Shown: positions 40,309-51,021 of the stretch, piece by piece | How positions within the stretch are numbered: the first letter of the stretch is position 1 | Layout: each line of letters begins with the position of its first letter | NCBI GenBank assembly: GCA_014607495.2 | Contig: CP053152.1 | Span: 372,001-436,000, forward strand | Direction: 5' to 3' | DNA from: Carposina sasakii | Lineage: Eukaryota > Arthropoda > Insecta > Lepidoptera > Carposinidae | Length of the DNA stretch: 64,000 bases | The notes under the pieces: generated by a model | The model's database searches: none | What the model saw: only the letters and a program-made list of their open reading frames with translations | Told to the model about the DNA's origin: nothing | Program-made: the position numbers and the translations under genes

Positions 40309-41465
40309 TAAACTCGTCACAAACGTTTTCTACTCAAACAAAACGTAATAAAACGTCAATAACCAGGGACGGCATTACTTTAGGTTTCCTTTCGGTAAAA
40401 TAGTAATATTACCACATTATTTTACTAACCGAACTTACGTATATTGATCTCTATGTATATAGGAATAAGGAAAACTCGACTGTATTGTTGAAGTGAAAAT
40501 AGGATTCTAATGATAATCGCTTCGAGCTCGTTAGATAGAGATCCGACAGGGTTGTCGCTCGCGGGAAATAATTCGCTAAAAATCAGATTAATTTTGAATT
40601 TAAATGTATTTCAGGCATTGTTTGTGTAAGAGTTTTGTGTAAAATATAATTTCAGACGAACTTTGGAAATCCTATTTAATAATATACGCACTAGCTGCTC
40701 CTGAAAACTTTGTACCGCCTTATTTATAAAAAAAAAACCGTATAATGAGGCTTTCTAAAATCTGATTTTAATAAAACTTTTATTTTATGCAAACCTTATC
40801 CTAGAAATAACATACAATAAAGAAAGAATCATCTAATTTGGTGCAGTATTTAAAAAGTTATGATACCTATATATTTCAGTGAGTCATTTATATTTATATA
40901 TATGACGTAGATGGGTCGAGTGGCGTGCCGTTAGGTGTGTCCGACATCTTCCAAAATCCGAAATAAAGAATGCGGCGTGTAGTAAACAAGCTTAATTAGG
41001 AATCACAAACACTTTCACTGTATCTACGCACAAGATTACTAGGATTCTAGCGGATAACGTAGAAACGTGGTAAGTACAAGACAGAGGCTGATTAGCACCC
41101 GTGCTTCGCTCCAGACGCAACAAAAAAGAACAGGATACCCTGCGGCTCAATTCAAACGACCCGGTGGTCGTTGTAAATCTACAGTGGCGCCCTCTCAGTA
41201 CTCTGTCTTGTCTTTACCCAAGTGACAGCTGTCCTCCAGTCAGTGATAGCTGTCGACTTGACGTTTCTAACTTCAACGATTGAAAATAGATGGCGTTGGA
41301 GATCCGACTGTAGGATATGACATCTTGATCTCCGACATATATAATTTAGAGTACATACTTGTACATCTATAACTTCCTTTTTAGAGCTACGTACCATCTG
41401 TCGTAAAAAGAAAACTAACTTTAAAAATGCACACACAACCTACAGACAACTAAAATGGCGTTGGA
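40309..41465. other. Unassigned DNA
   Basis: No gene supported. Near 41180-41470 there are scattered short motifs cagtggcgccctctca, atagatggcgttgg and aaatggcgttgg, which suggest an unresolved repeat. Confidence 0.35.
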
Positions 41466-41468
41466 CGG

Positions 41469-41545
41469 CCCCCTGATTACGTAAAAGCAATAGCAAAGCC
41501 GAAGCAAAGCGATCGCGATAATTGAGAATGTGTGCGTGCGCATAC
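41469..41545 (+). mobile_element. MITE M, single end only
   Basis: Starts ccccctgattacgtaaaagc and continues gccgaagcaaagcgatcgcg, like 54656-54846. It then breaks off after aattgagaatgtgtgcgtgc; no matching right end was found. Confidence 0.6.
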
Positions 41546-41598
41546 TTTATTTAGTTAAGTTGAATAAAAAAATTATGAGTTGATTCTACTCTATTATA

Positions 41599-41858
41599 CA
41601 GGGTGTAACATAAAGGGTATGTTAAGCGTAAAGCTATGTAAATAGCCCACTATAGAGATCCTATTTCCAAAATTTGAGACTCCAAATCACATTTTTATTT
41701 TTCAAGATTGTATGGACATTCCTGAGTTGTTTCGGAATTCTTCATACTATCTGGAAAAATAAAAATGTGAATTTGAGTCTGAAATTTTGGAAATAGGTTC
41801 TCTATAGTGGGCTATTTACATAGCTTTTCGCTTAACATACCCCTTTTGTTACACCCTG
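41599..41858. mobile_element. P260-3, palindromic mariner-type MITE, 260 bp
   Basis: Begins CAGGGTGTAACATAAAGGGT and ends CCCCTTTTGTTACACCCTG with TA on both sides. Same length as P260-1 and P260-2. Confidence 0.85.
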
Positions 41859-42089
41859 TATATTTACAAAAGCACCAACGCACCCATAAACCAAAACTGT
41901 CCGTTTACTCCCATTTTATTCCAGTTTAGTTTTGTGAGAGGATAACACCGTCATATAAAGTTTGATGCGATTTTTACGACTGTTACCCTATGATATTTAC
42001 TACTTTACCACCGATAGTAAGAAAATAGTTACTTAGGTACTACTAACCGAGACATACCGTTGGTCACGCACTTAGATGAAATAATATTA

Positions 42090-42363
42090 CCAGCACTGGT
42101 ATCTCACTTTTAAACGTAAAATACACAGAGCTAAGTAATAACTAGACAAGGCAAGCGTTTCTACTTGGTGTGTAAAAAGGGATTGCAAACCACTTATATC
42201 AGCCCTAATTCCTTCAGTCCAGGCTCGAGATCGAGTGTCTATTCTAATTCTTAAGTCTATTTTTTACATGCAAAGTACATACACTTAGTTTATCTAGTTA
42301 TTAATAGCTTTGTGAATTTGACGTTTAAAAGTGAGACATCTCGCTCTTACCAAATTCATTATA
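42090..42363. mobile_element. MITE T, second copy
   Basis: Follows 59042-59331 throughout (atctcacttttaaacg, acacagagctaagtaataac, ttctacttggtgtgtaaaaa, gtttaaaagtgagacatctc). The left end is damaged; the right end is ttaccaaattcattata. Confidence 0.7.
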
Positions 42364-42364
42364 C

Positions 42365-43350
42365 CGGTGCAGATTCAGTAACAGCGTTCAATTTATGGTA
42401 CGACAAATGTATGGCTGGCTCACGGTATGGCCGGGGATCTATTTTCATAATTTGATACAAACTAAGTATGGTAATTACGTAGGATTTAAGTTTAAATATC
42501 TTTCCAAAAATAGTTATTACACAAGTAGATTCATTAGCGCGCCTCTTTAAAAATATTTCGTAAAAACTCATTGACTCAAATCTGTACGGTGTGGCACTCG
42601 TACAATAAAGTTGCTAGTTAATGCTATGATGCTGCTATGCTAATGCTGAGGGAAGTCGTCAACTCATAAGAGATAAATACAACCGAACCCGTTGAGTGAA
42701 TGTTGAACACTGAATTTAATATATTATAATGCTATGTAGTTCGCTAATACAAGATATGCTATATAGATCAATTACGTAGAGAGACTTATTACGAAATATT
42801 GATCTGTCGATAGGTGACATAACAATTTGCGGTAACTCGTACCTAACTTAGAATATTAATTTAAACTAAAATGATTATAAATATGAAAAAAAAGATTATG
42901 TATAGTCTACTACAAGTAATTAGTGGCTTCTGTGACCACATTTCTTAGCTTGCTCCATGTCAAACGTTACAATATGCTGTAGGTACTCGAATCCGTCCAC
43001 GTAGGTATTAGCAAAAGCAATGCGATAGAAAAACACAATATTCGCTGATTCGCTTGTACATGAAATAATGTTAACTTTTTTGCGATTACAAAACGATTTA
43101 TTGACTAAGATATTGTATTTAAATTTGGGCCAAGGGAATAAATCAAAGAAAATTTAATACATGTAATGATTTTATCTTTTGTACAGTATTAATGAAGACA
43201 GTTGTAAGAATTAGCTTTGATAAAAATATTTCTTTGTACGTAAGAAGGCATTTTTAAAACGTTAGATGGAAATTTTGTTTACGGATTGTGCAAAGGAATT
43301 TCTTTAATAAAATTAGTTGTAAGTAATATAAATTTTTGGTTGATGTTACA
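42365..43350. other. Unassigned DNA with a MITE M fragment
   Basis: At 43009-43058 agcaaaagcaatgcgatag and ttcgctgattcgcttgtaca resemble MITE M (minus orientation). Otherwise AT-rich with no recognised gene. Confidence 0.4.
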
Positions 43351-43354
43351 TTAA

Positions 43355-43572
43355 AGGCTCGAGCACACCGGATGCGTATGCGTGCACGTAAGCGTAGACG
43401 TACACGTACCTCTGACTTTAATGTATGGAACTGTCACCGCTTGACGTCTATGCTTACGTCTACGCATACGCATCCGGTCTGCCCGTGCCTATACAGTTCC
43501 ATACATTACAACTTAGAGGTGCGTATACGTCTACGCTTACGTGCACGCACACGCATCAAGTGTGCTCGAGGC
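43355..43572. mobile_element. MITE Q, 218 bp, TTAA-flanked
   Basis: Left aggctcgagcacaccggatg and right aagtgtgctcgaggc are inverted. Inside, gtgcacgtaagcgtagacgt-type sequence is repeated in both orientations, as is ttccatacatta. TTAA lies at 43351-43354 and 43573-43576. Probably piggyBac-type. The interior is rich in alternating CGT/ACG. Confidence 0.8.
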
Positions 43573-43694
43573 TTAAATTTATAACAGTATCGTGCCACGC
43601 GCTGTCATACGAGTATAACGTTTTATGACTGCGTGTGCCACGACGGTTGGAGTATAGTATGGCAACTTATCAGCAATAATTACATTTGACCTCG

Positions 43695-43775
43695 ACATCC
43701 TAAACGTGGATGTGGTATCTCCTTGACGTAGTTCTGGCTACGCTAGTTTGAGTGCACAGCTGTGTGTACTATGTT
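43695..43775 (+). repeat. Dispersed repeat R-J, end fragment
   Basis: Reads gtagttctggctacgctag and gcacagctgtgtgtac, similar to the end of R-J. Weak. Confidence 0.35.
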
Positions 43776-43825
43776 TTGGTTGATAGAACTTTTTGTAATC
43801 AAAGTGTAACCAGTCTTTATAGTAA

Positions 43826-44225
43826 TAACTAGTGGCCCGCCCTCGCTTCGCTTCGGTACATATCAGCTACATACGAGTAGCTACAACTTCATATGTAGGT
43901 ACAGCGGTTTTCGTAAAAATTTGGAACTCCCGTTGGTCCCCTTCCCGTGGGAATTTCGGGAAATCCGTTTTTAGTCCTTCCACGTTGTCTCCAATGAACA
44001 TATATGCCCGATTTCAGCTTCATATGAATTCCCGTTTGTCCCCTTCCCGTGGGAATATCGGGAAATTCTTATAACCTATGACACTCAGCAATAATGTGGC
44101 TTCCTATTGGTGAAAGAATTTTTAAAATCGGTTCAGTAGATCCCGAGATTACCCCTTAAAATTTACCAAATATACAAACACACAAACTTTACCTCTTTAT
44201 AATATTATATATTATTATAGGTATA
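43826..44225 (+). repeat. Dispersed repeat R-H, short copy
   Basis: Starts actagtggcccgccctcgct then tcgcttcggtacatat. It has two tandem units with gtgggaatttcgggaaatcc and ends atcggttcagtagatcccga, acaaactttacctctttata. Confidence 0.6.
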
Positions 44226-44324
44226 TATTATATAGATTTAGTAAGAGATACCCAACTTTTGGCAGGAAAAGCAGCAGAGCATAAAAAAAGGATAAAAGAT
44301 GTCGAGTGAAAAGAAGTATGTGTG

Positions 44325-44440
44325 CTTAGATGTTTTTAACTACGCAACAGATTTTGATGCGGTTTTTTAAAATAGATAAGGTTTATATATGTATGTATAG
44401 TACCAGCATTGCACCCGTGCGAAGTAGGGGCTGGTCGCTA
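44325..44440 (-). repeat. Dispersed repeat R-B, reversed fragment
   Basis: Plus-strand landmarks are aactacgcaacagattttga, tgcggttttttaaaatag and accagcattgcacccgtgcg; compare 16985-17175. Confidence 0.5.
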
Positions 44441-45095
44441 GTCCTGTATAAAGTGATATTACTACATTTAGATCTTAATACGAGCAATTAATTTGTATTC
44501 ATATAAGCTACTACTTTTAACAGAGCGTCAATATCGCACAAATTCAACATTTTACATTATCAAAAACAAAAGTTTGATATGAAAACTTTTTACACCAGTC
44601 AAAATATTTAGTTCGCGCAGTTTACGATAGGGGGCGCTCGTACCGGTAGGGTCCGAGGAAAAAAGGTTTTCTTATAATATCGTCGCGGACACACGGCCAT
44701 GTTATGTGCATCTGGATTGAGAGCCCATTTATCAAATAATTGCGAAGCGAAATGAAACTTACAGGGGATATTGTTAAAAATTAGTAAAACTCAAAGCAAA
44801 GATTCTTAAATTTCTTAAACATGAAACAAAACTGTTATAGTTTAATAACTTGGGCCGTCAATCCAGACGCCTGCATAAAGTCGCATTGCCTAAATCTCTG
44901 AGATAATAATGTTTATTGGAGGATTTAGTTAAGAATTTCTTAAACAAGTTAAGAAATTCCCAAATTTTAAAAATGCTCTTAATACAGATTTATAGCGGTT
45001 TTGCTTGTGCTCTCAATTCATACATGCAGGGTTACAAATCAGCCGTCAAAAGCCTTTATTTATTTTAATAACTACAAGCTTAATTATAAGCTTTT
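44441..45095. other. Unassigned DNA
   Basis: No gene. A short GC-richer patch (gatagggggcgctcgtaccg) lies near 44630. Confidence 0.35.
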
Positions 45096-45099
45096 ATTT

Positions 45100-45310
45100 A
45101 GTTTCACCTGTCCCGTTGTCTGTAACCAAATCTTGCAAGTTAAATTTGACCCACTTTTCGGTTTCCGATTGAGCCGAAATTTTGCATGCATGTATAAATC
45201 GGATGACAATGCAATATTATTATGATATAGAGCTGATCTGATGATGGAGCTGAAAGGTGGCCATAGGAACTCCGTAATTAAACAACGCAACCCCATCGAG
45301 TTTGAGATCG
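45100..45310 (+). repeat. Probable dispersed repeat
   Basis: Reads cacctgtcccgttgtctgta, ccgattgagccgaaattttg, catgcatgtataaatcggat, gatctgatgatggagctgaa and ggccataggaactccgt. I recognise this type from lepidopteran genomes from memory, but there is no second copy here. Confidence 0.4.
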
Positions 45311-45564
45311 TTTGATTCAATCAGTACATTTTATTAATAAATAATAAAAGTTTGTTTTTTAAAAAGGTTTTTTTAAAGTGGTCCATGTGTCCACGGCCGT
45401 AAAGTTCAAATAATATTGTTTAGTATGCGAGGCACAGAGACCGCCATTAACTGCCTCTATAAATTTAATGGCGGTCAGTTCTTTACCTCCCTCCGTATTT
45501 CTTTAACACGAAGAAATAAAATTCAAATTAGCTATCAATTTACGAATTGTGTTTTTTGTAGTTC

Positions 45565-45960
45565 TTTGTTGGTCGATTGGTAGTAGGTTCGAATCCCGCC
45601 CCCTGATTACGTAAAAGCAATAGCAAAGCCGAAGCAAAGCGATAGCGAAAATTGTACAATATTCGCCTTGAAATGTCAAAGTTCCTTTGAAATTCAATTT
45701 ACGTAATACGAATTTGACAAGCAATCAGCGATTTTTGTACAATTTTCGCTATCGCTTTGCTTTTGCTAGTTAGGTGATAAGGGGGCCGGTAGGTGCAGAC
45801 ATTGATATGATAAATACTAACGTTTGTTTCCGAGTCATGGATGTTTCTATACTCTTCTATGTATTTATATACCGTTGCTTAGTACCCACGACACAAGACC
45901 TTAGGGATCTTAGTGTGGGACTAGGTTAATGTGATGTGAAGTGTGTTAATATTTATTTAT
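45565..45960 (+). mobile_element. SINE-A copy split by MITE M1
   Basis: The head (tggtcgattggtagtaggtt, cgaatcccg) stops at 45598. After the MITE it resumes ccggtaggtgcagacattga and runs to gtttccgagtcatggatgtt, acacaagaccttagggatct and gggactaggttaatgtgatg. The insertion lies just inside the B box. Confidence 0.8.
45599..45785. mobile_element. MITE M1, 187 bp, CCG target duplication
   Basis: Starts CCCCCTGATTACGTAAAAGC and ends GTGATAAGGGGG, with long imperfect inverted repeats (gcaaagcgatagcgaaaatt against aattttcgctatcgctttgc). The host SINE-A sequence is known, so the 3-bp CCG duplication (45596-45598 and 45786-45788) is well supported. Non-coding; superfamily not recognised. Confidence 0.8.
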
Positions 45961-45984
45961 TTATACTTTCTTCTTCAACGTATA

Positions 45985-46410
45985 CAGATGATAAATACTA
46001 TAAAAAAAGCCCACAATAGAAAACCTATCCCCATTAGTTTTACACTCGAAATGAAATGTTTAGTTCAGCACAATGGATATTCCTGAGTAGGTTAGGAATC
46101 TTTTCATAATTATCTTGGAAAATAAACAAACTATATAGTAACTTAGTCCCTTGTATACATCTTTATAGTCTATTTCACTACAATCACCCGTTTAAACGTT
46201 GTCATTTTGCGCGATTGCCCTCCAGGTGATATGATATCAAATATTTGGCGATTCTTTATTTTCCAATGATCAACCGCGAATATAGTCAGTCACCTGTGTG
46301 ATCAGAGTCGATCCCAATAAAATTATAACTTTGGTATTATAAAATCAGCTTCCAATAAGCATTTCGCTTAACATACTCCTGTATGTTGTTATGTCTTGAA
46401 TAGGTTAAAT
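45985..46410. mobile_element. Decayed P260-like element with inserted DNA
   Basis: Left-arm traces (aagcccacaatagaaaacct, atccccattag, actcgaaatgaaatgttta) and right-arm traces (agcatttcgcttaacatact, cctgtatgttgttatgtc) follow P260. About 200 unrelated bases (46140-46345) lie between. Low certainty. Confidence 0.4.
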
Positions 46411-46479
46411 TTTCGATTATATCCAATTCAGTATTATAAAAATTATTAATAAAGAAATGAAACAATTTTTCACCCGAGT

Positions 46480-46777
46480 GAGATCTTAAAATTACTGTGA
46501 ATTCATTATAAATTTTAGTGATCTCGAAACAGAATTATAATGAATTGAGAATTATGTACGTTATTGATATAGTCGGCTAAGTTTCAAACTAAATACCAAG
46601 AACTTTAGTCATGACTTGAATTATTTTGTATTATTAGGTAATAAAATTATTAATAGTAGTTATTTACGTTTGTATTACTATCGGTGGCAATAAAGTTGGT
46701 TTGTACAAATAACACAAAATATTATATTTACTTGACTAGGGATGAGGATATTATAAAATAATATTTTTCCGATGTTC
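46480..46777. other. Unassigned AT-rich DNA
   Basis: No gene or repeat recognised between the SINE-K tail at 46435-46475 and the hAT-type MITE. Confidence 0.35.
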
Positions 46778-46785
46778 ATATAGCC

Positions 46786-47192
46786 CAGTGTTGCCAGATG
46801 CACGATAATTATCGTAGATCCACGATAATTTTGAGTGCCATGCCATAAAAATTAAAATTAGGTATCGCACGATAATTCGTTCAAATTCTACGATATTTTT
46901 GTCAGATCTACGATAATTTTGTAAACATCCAATTTTTCCCCCAAGAATTTTGAAATTTACCTCTAAAATCCACTAAATTCCAACTCGTGAGGGGGGGTAG
47001 GATTGGATACCTTGTCCGTTTCATATATTATATTCCGTCTCTTTGATTCGGCATAAATTCTAACTTCTTTGACTTGTGAGCGGGGCGGGGTAGGATTTCA
47101 TACCTTGTCCATATATTCTATAATGCGATAAAAACACGATAATTTTGCAACTAATATGAGATAATTTCGCAATGTACGATCTGGCAACACTG
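46786..47192. mobile_element. hAT-type MITE, 407 bp, 8-bp target duplication
   Basis: Ends CAGTGTTGCCAGAT and ATCTGGCAACACTG are perfect 14-bp inverted repeats. ATATAGCC is duplicated exactly (46778-46785 and 47193-47200). The motif acgataattatcg/acgataattttg recurs many times inside, probably subterminal binding sites. Non-coding. Confidence 0.9.
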
Positions 47193-47346
47193 ATATAGCC
47201 TATCTAAATTTGATACTGTCTCTAACTTTAGAGTTTTAGAGAAATACAGATACCTTCAGATCCTTCAGATATACTATCAGGACCACTTAAACTCGTGACT
47301 TTCAAGGGCCCGTTTGTCCAAAATTACATACTACGTTTATAGACTA

Positions 47347-47590
47347 CTAGTGGACGCCAGCGACATCGTCCACGTGGACAGCAGAAAAAACAAAATGTCG
47401 AAAATATCCAGGATAAAAATATTTTCCCGGGATAAAAAGTAGCCTATGTGTTAATCCAGGGTGTCAGCTAACACCACCAAATTTTATTAAAATCGCTCTA
47501 GCCGTTTTTACGTGAAAGAGTAACAAATATCCATCCATCCATCCATCCATATACTCACAAACTTTCGCGTTTATTATATTAGTAGGATAG
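47347..47590 (+). repeat. Dispersed repeat R-I with (atcc)n tail
   Basis: Starts actagtggacgccagcgaca and contains tttcccgggataaaaagtag, cgctctagccgtttttacgt, (atcc)n at 47530-47550 and acaaactttcgcgtttatta. This is the most complete copy in the window. Confidence 0.65.
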
Positions 47591-47934
47591 TAGGAAGTTG
47601 TTTTTAAAGATGGTTCGCTCGCATTAAGTAAATTATTCATCGGAAGAAGGCGGCCTTAAGCCAAGAAGTAATTTTATCTGGAAGGTCTGAAAACAGAGTT
47701 ACTAAACTAAAACTATTTTACATACTTACTCGTACATGTTTGTGTATTTAAAAATGAGGTAAGCTAATAGAACTGCGGCATCACGAATCCTGCGGGGTTC
47801 GAATGCTGGTAGGTGCAAACATCAGATAATACATAGGTAATGTTAGGTAGGTAGGTCGGTTAGGTGAAATGAAGAATATCTATAATTGTAAGTACTAGCG
47901 GACCCAACAGACATTTAGTTCAGAACTAACATGG
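47591..47934. other. Mostly unassigned DNA
   Basis: At about 47770-47835 a degraded SINE-A head is visible (ctgcggggttcgaatgctgg, taggtgcaaacatca). A (ggta)n-like stretch lies near 47845-47862. No gene. Confidence 0.4.
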
Positions 47935-48140
47935 AAAACTAATCTTGATGATGCCACGGGTGTTGGCGAAACATATGTCGATTAAAATTTCAATTGGTTT
48001 TCGGATTAGCAGCTATGTATTTATGGTTGCATGCTAGGTGCTTGGATCTGGCTTCCCGTTGCGACTGTAGTGTCTTGTGTTCGTGATCATGAGTCGGCAG
48101 ATCCGAGGGTCAGCGGAGGGTATAGTGACGCCTGATACAA
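47935..48140 (+). repeat. Dispersed repeat R-G, long copy
   Basis: Reads gatgatgccacgggtgttgg, ttttcggattagcagctatg, gcatgctaggtgcttggatc, gatcatgagtcggcagatcc and gggtcagcggagggtatagt. The reverse copy at 63393-63605 matches end to end. Confidence 0.65.
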
Positions 48141-48815
48141 TTCAACATTGTCTAATTAACCGAATTGTGAATCTAAACCATTTTCGAACCCACTTGAACA
48201 CACACTAAATAAAAGTATCATCAAAATCGGTTTAGCCGTTTTAGAAGTACTTCAATTTCAGAAGATTTTTATATATCAAGATTTACATATACCTGCGTTA
48301 CAAAAACTTAGGTAGGTATCTTAGTGTGGGACAAGGTGAGGTGTGTAAAATCTTCTGTTTATAAAATTTAATTGCGTTATTCTAAAGGTGGGTTCCTACG
48401 GTCCGTGATATTGCGGACCGACGCGCACGAGCGCGCACCACGGACCGTGGGAAACAGAGCGTCCGTGGTAATGCAGACGCGTCCGTCTCGGTGCGTCTAG
48501 ATCCGTGGTGATAAATGTAGGCGGACGCGGACCAGCCCGCACCGACACGCACCGTGGGATAGGGTCGTCCGTGGTAATTGCAGACACGTCCGTGGCGGTG
48601 CGCCCGATCCATGGCGAATGGATAGCTTCAGACGCGGTGCGCGCTCGTGCGTGCTCGTGCGGAGATGTCTGTAGGCGACCACATAAAAACTGACGACCAT
48701 GTCGACGGCTGCATGGATGCAATAGCGATTGTGGTAGTATAGTAGTCTAATGGCATTTTTGAATACACTCGCCCATGAATACACTTCTGATTTTTTTAAC
48801 AGTAAGTTACCTATA

Positions 48816-49289
48816 CAGGGTGTTTGTGACAGCCAGGCAAATATTGATATGGCGACTTCAGACCATGATTCTGAGGCGAAAACCACTGAAAATTTTCGCA
48901 GGAAAATTCGAAAATTTTCCGGCATTTTTTCATTTTTCCAGGAAAAAAATTGTGTAGCTCATTTATGTAGGCCTTAGATAATGACTTAAAAACAAAAATT
49001 TTACCTATGGATGATTTTCGAAAAGAAAGTCCCAAAAAGTTCAAAATACTAATGAACCCCATTGGATAGTCACAAGTGATATAAAACGGCAATGTACTCG
49101 TATCACACAATAACCAAATAAGCTAATTTAAATAGTCGCAGGATCACCCGATACAATTCGCGCGGAAAGCAAACTTTGCGGATAATCAAATTAAAAATGC
49201 ATTTCCTGGGAGTAATAACACTGTCGTCATAACAATGGTACTTGTTCACTGTTTCATTCAGTATTTACCTGGCTGTCACACACACCTTG
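48816..49289 (+). mobile_element. E1, mariner-like non-autonomous element, first copy
   Basis: 474 bp with ends CAGGGTGTTTGTGACAGCCA and CCTGGCTGTCACACACACCTTG-type inverted repeats and TA on both sides (48814-48815 and 49290-49291). Non-coding. A second copy in the same orientation is at 52993-53470. Confidence 0.78.
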
Positions 49290-49297
49290 TATGTCTA

Positions 49298-49659
49298 CTG
49301 GGTGATTTTTGGTCGTCAACGTTCCCGAAAACTACGGAATCTCATCATCACGATGATTTTTCTCCATGGAAGGCATACCTGGGAAGTGTCTGGTTTGCAA
49401 AATATTAGGGTCCAAAGTTGAGTAAATAGACTACGTTTTTCTGCATAAATGCACATTGACGCGAGTAGCAAGATTTTTTCACGAATTTATATTTATCTAT
49501 GAAAAAACTAGTATAAACGCTGGGCACTATACATTTCGCCCGATCAAGTAGTTTAAAAAAATTACATCGTTTCCCAGCATTTTTCCGGCATAAACTTCAC
49601 TTTATTTGATGTATAGAATACGTACCCTTCGTTAAGGGTGGCAACGAAAAAACACCCTG
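49298..49659 (+). mobile_element. E2, mariner-like non-autonomous element, first copy
   Basis: 362 bp with left CTGGGTGATTTTTGGTCGTC and right GCAACGAAAAAACACCCTG, TA outside each end. It starts six bases after the E1 duplication. Relatives are 53475-53849 (reversed) and 55832-56038 (fragment). Contains agcaagattttttcacgaa and catcgtttcccagcattttt. Confidence 0.75.
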
Positions 49660-49705
49660 TATATATATTTTTTTACGGTTAGGTTCGTTTAGTTAGACTC
49701 TAAAT

Positions 49706-49828
49706 CTGTCTTTCCCAAAGTGGGCGATAACGCCCCCTCGTAGTTGAAATTTTTAAGGTGAAATAAAAATGGGGGGCTCTACTGATTTTCAATGTGGGCG
49801 TTAACCGAAATAAGTTTGCAAACCTCTA
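49706..49828. mobile_element. hAT-type MITE, 123 bp, 8-bp target duplication
   Basis: Left CTGTCTTTCCCAAAGTGGGC and right GTTTGCAAACCTCTA give weak TIRs of hAT type. CTCTAAAT is duplicated exactly (49698-49705 and 49829-49836). Confidence 0.75.
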
Positions 49829-49839
49829 CTCTAAATGAA

Positions 49840-50300
49840 CCTAACCATACATTTTTTTTCCTAATAATAGGACTGTGTCACTGGCTTGTCCTAAGGAGCG
49901 CTGGTACAGTGCACTCCCAACCACGAAGATTACATAGGCAATCTATATTTATAATCTTTCAATTCTACTATGCTTATACAATAGTGCCTACGCGTTCGTC
50001 TTATGTACGTAGGTTGTAATCTTATGTATCGAGTGGAGCGCTCGCGCTCCAATGAAACGAAAGTTGGTACGATTCCTAGTACTGTATTCAATGGGTGCGA
50101 AAAAGATATACCAACATAGGCCGGCGCGTGAAACAGAAGATTTCGTATGAAAAATTAGCCTAATCTGGAGCGCCGCTCACATTAATTCGTAGTGTGCGTA
50201 TCGGCCACTAGATGTCGCTTAGGCCGAGTTAGAACGCGATCATCTTGTCATTCATAAGAAATTGAACCACAGAGTGAACACACGCGGCGTTTCCAAACAA
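49840..50300. other. Unassigned DNA inside R25
   Basis: Includes atgtatcgagtggagcgctc, gaatggagcgc-like motifs and actagatgtcgcttaggccg. No gene recognised. It could be original R25 interior. Confidence 0.3.
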
Positions 50301-50302
50301 TC

Positions 50303-50437
50303 GCCAGTGTTCGGGTCTGGTTTCTCGTGGCGATTCTAATTAGTGCAAGTGCCTATTTTCGCAGTTATGAGTTATCAGATCCAAAGGTTCGGTGGAGGGT
50401 GTAGGGCCCGATGGTGGGCGCACCTATAGTGAATAAA
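50303..50437 (+). repeat. Dispersed repeat R-G, body fragment
   Basis: Closely matches 2875-3020: tcgggtctggtttctcgtgg, agttatgagttatcagatcc and gtggagggtgtagggcccga. Confidence 0.6.
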
Positions 50438-51021
50438 GATCATAATCGTGCTACAAAATAAATACCCTCAAGTATTTCATGGGTTGCCGGGCGCCGATGC
50501 CTAGGTACTAAAGTATTTCAGAGAAAATAGTCCTTATTTCAATAAGGCTGCGTGTTATAATCCCGCTGGCAAAAAAATAACTTTTTTTACTTTGAAAGTA
50601 TTCTCTTTCAGTTAGCGCGATTATACACCTTAATAGATATAGCCTAAGGTTTAATTTATCACTACGATACTTGCAACGTAAATACTTTCAAAGTCTTCCA
50701 CGTATTTCGGCCCGGACCGCCGACGACCACGGACGGGCACGCACCGTGGGATAGCCTCGTCCGTGGTGCGCGTTCGTCCGTAGCCGTCGGCGCGTCCGCG
50801 TCCGTCTGCAATATCGCGGACCGTAGGAACCCACCTTTAGGCATAACAGCTCCGTCGTATTAGAAACATTAATAAAAGTTAATTTAACTTTCGAATAGTG
50901 TCACAACTCACAGTTAACGTACGCAAGTTACATTGCATTGGATTAGTTGCACTTCCAGTGCACCAACTGGCAACTTTGTCTAGTAAATTTAAATTGGAGG
51001 AATTTACAACTGGGTTTACTT

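Larger units (their letters stand above)
48383..50839. mobile_element. Inverted-repeat structure R25, 2457 bp, transposon-like
   Basis: Left TAAAGGTGGGTTCCTACGGT then CCGTGATATTGC. The right end is its reverse complement with two changes (gcaatatcgcggaccgtagg then aacccaccttta). Inside each end lie GC-rich GTCCGTGG/CACGGACG-type repeats (48415-48700 and 50700-50825). The interior holds E1, E2, a hAT MITE and R-G but no transposase. No target duplication is evident, so it may be a transposon filled by later insertions or two separate elements facing each other. Confidence 0.5.

Noticed and set aside
48382..48925. Overlapping open frames near the left end of R25
   Set aside because: They arise from the GC-rich GTCCGTGG repeat; no recognisable protein and all frames are open at once.
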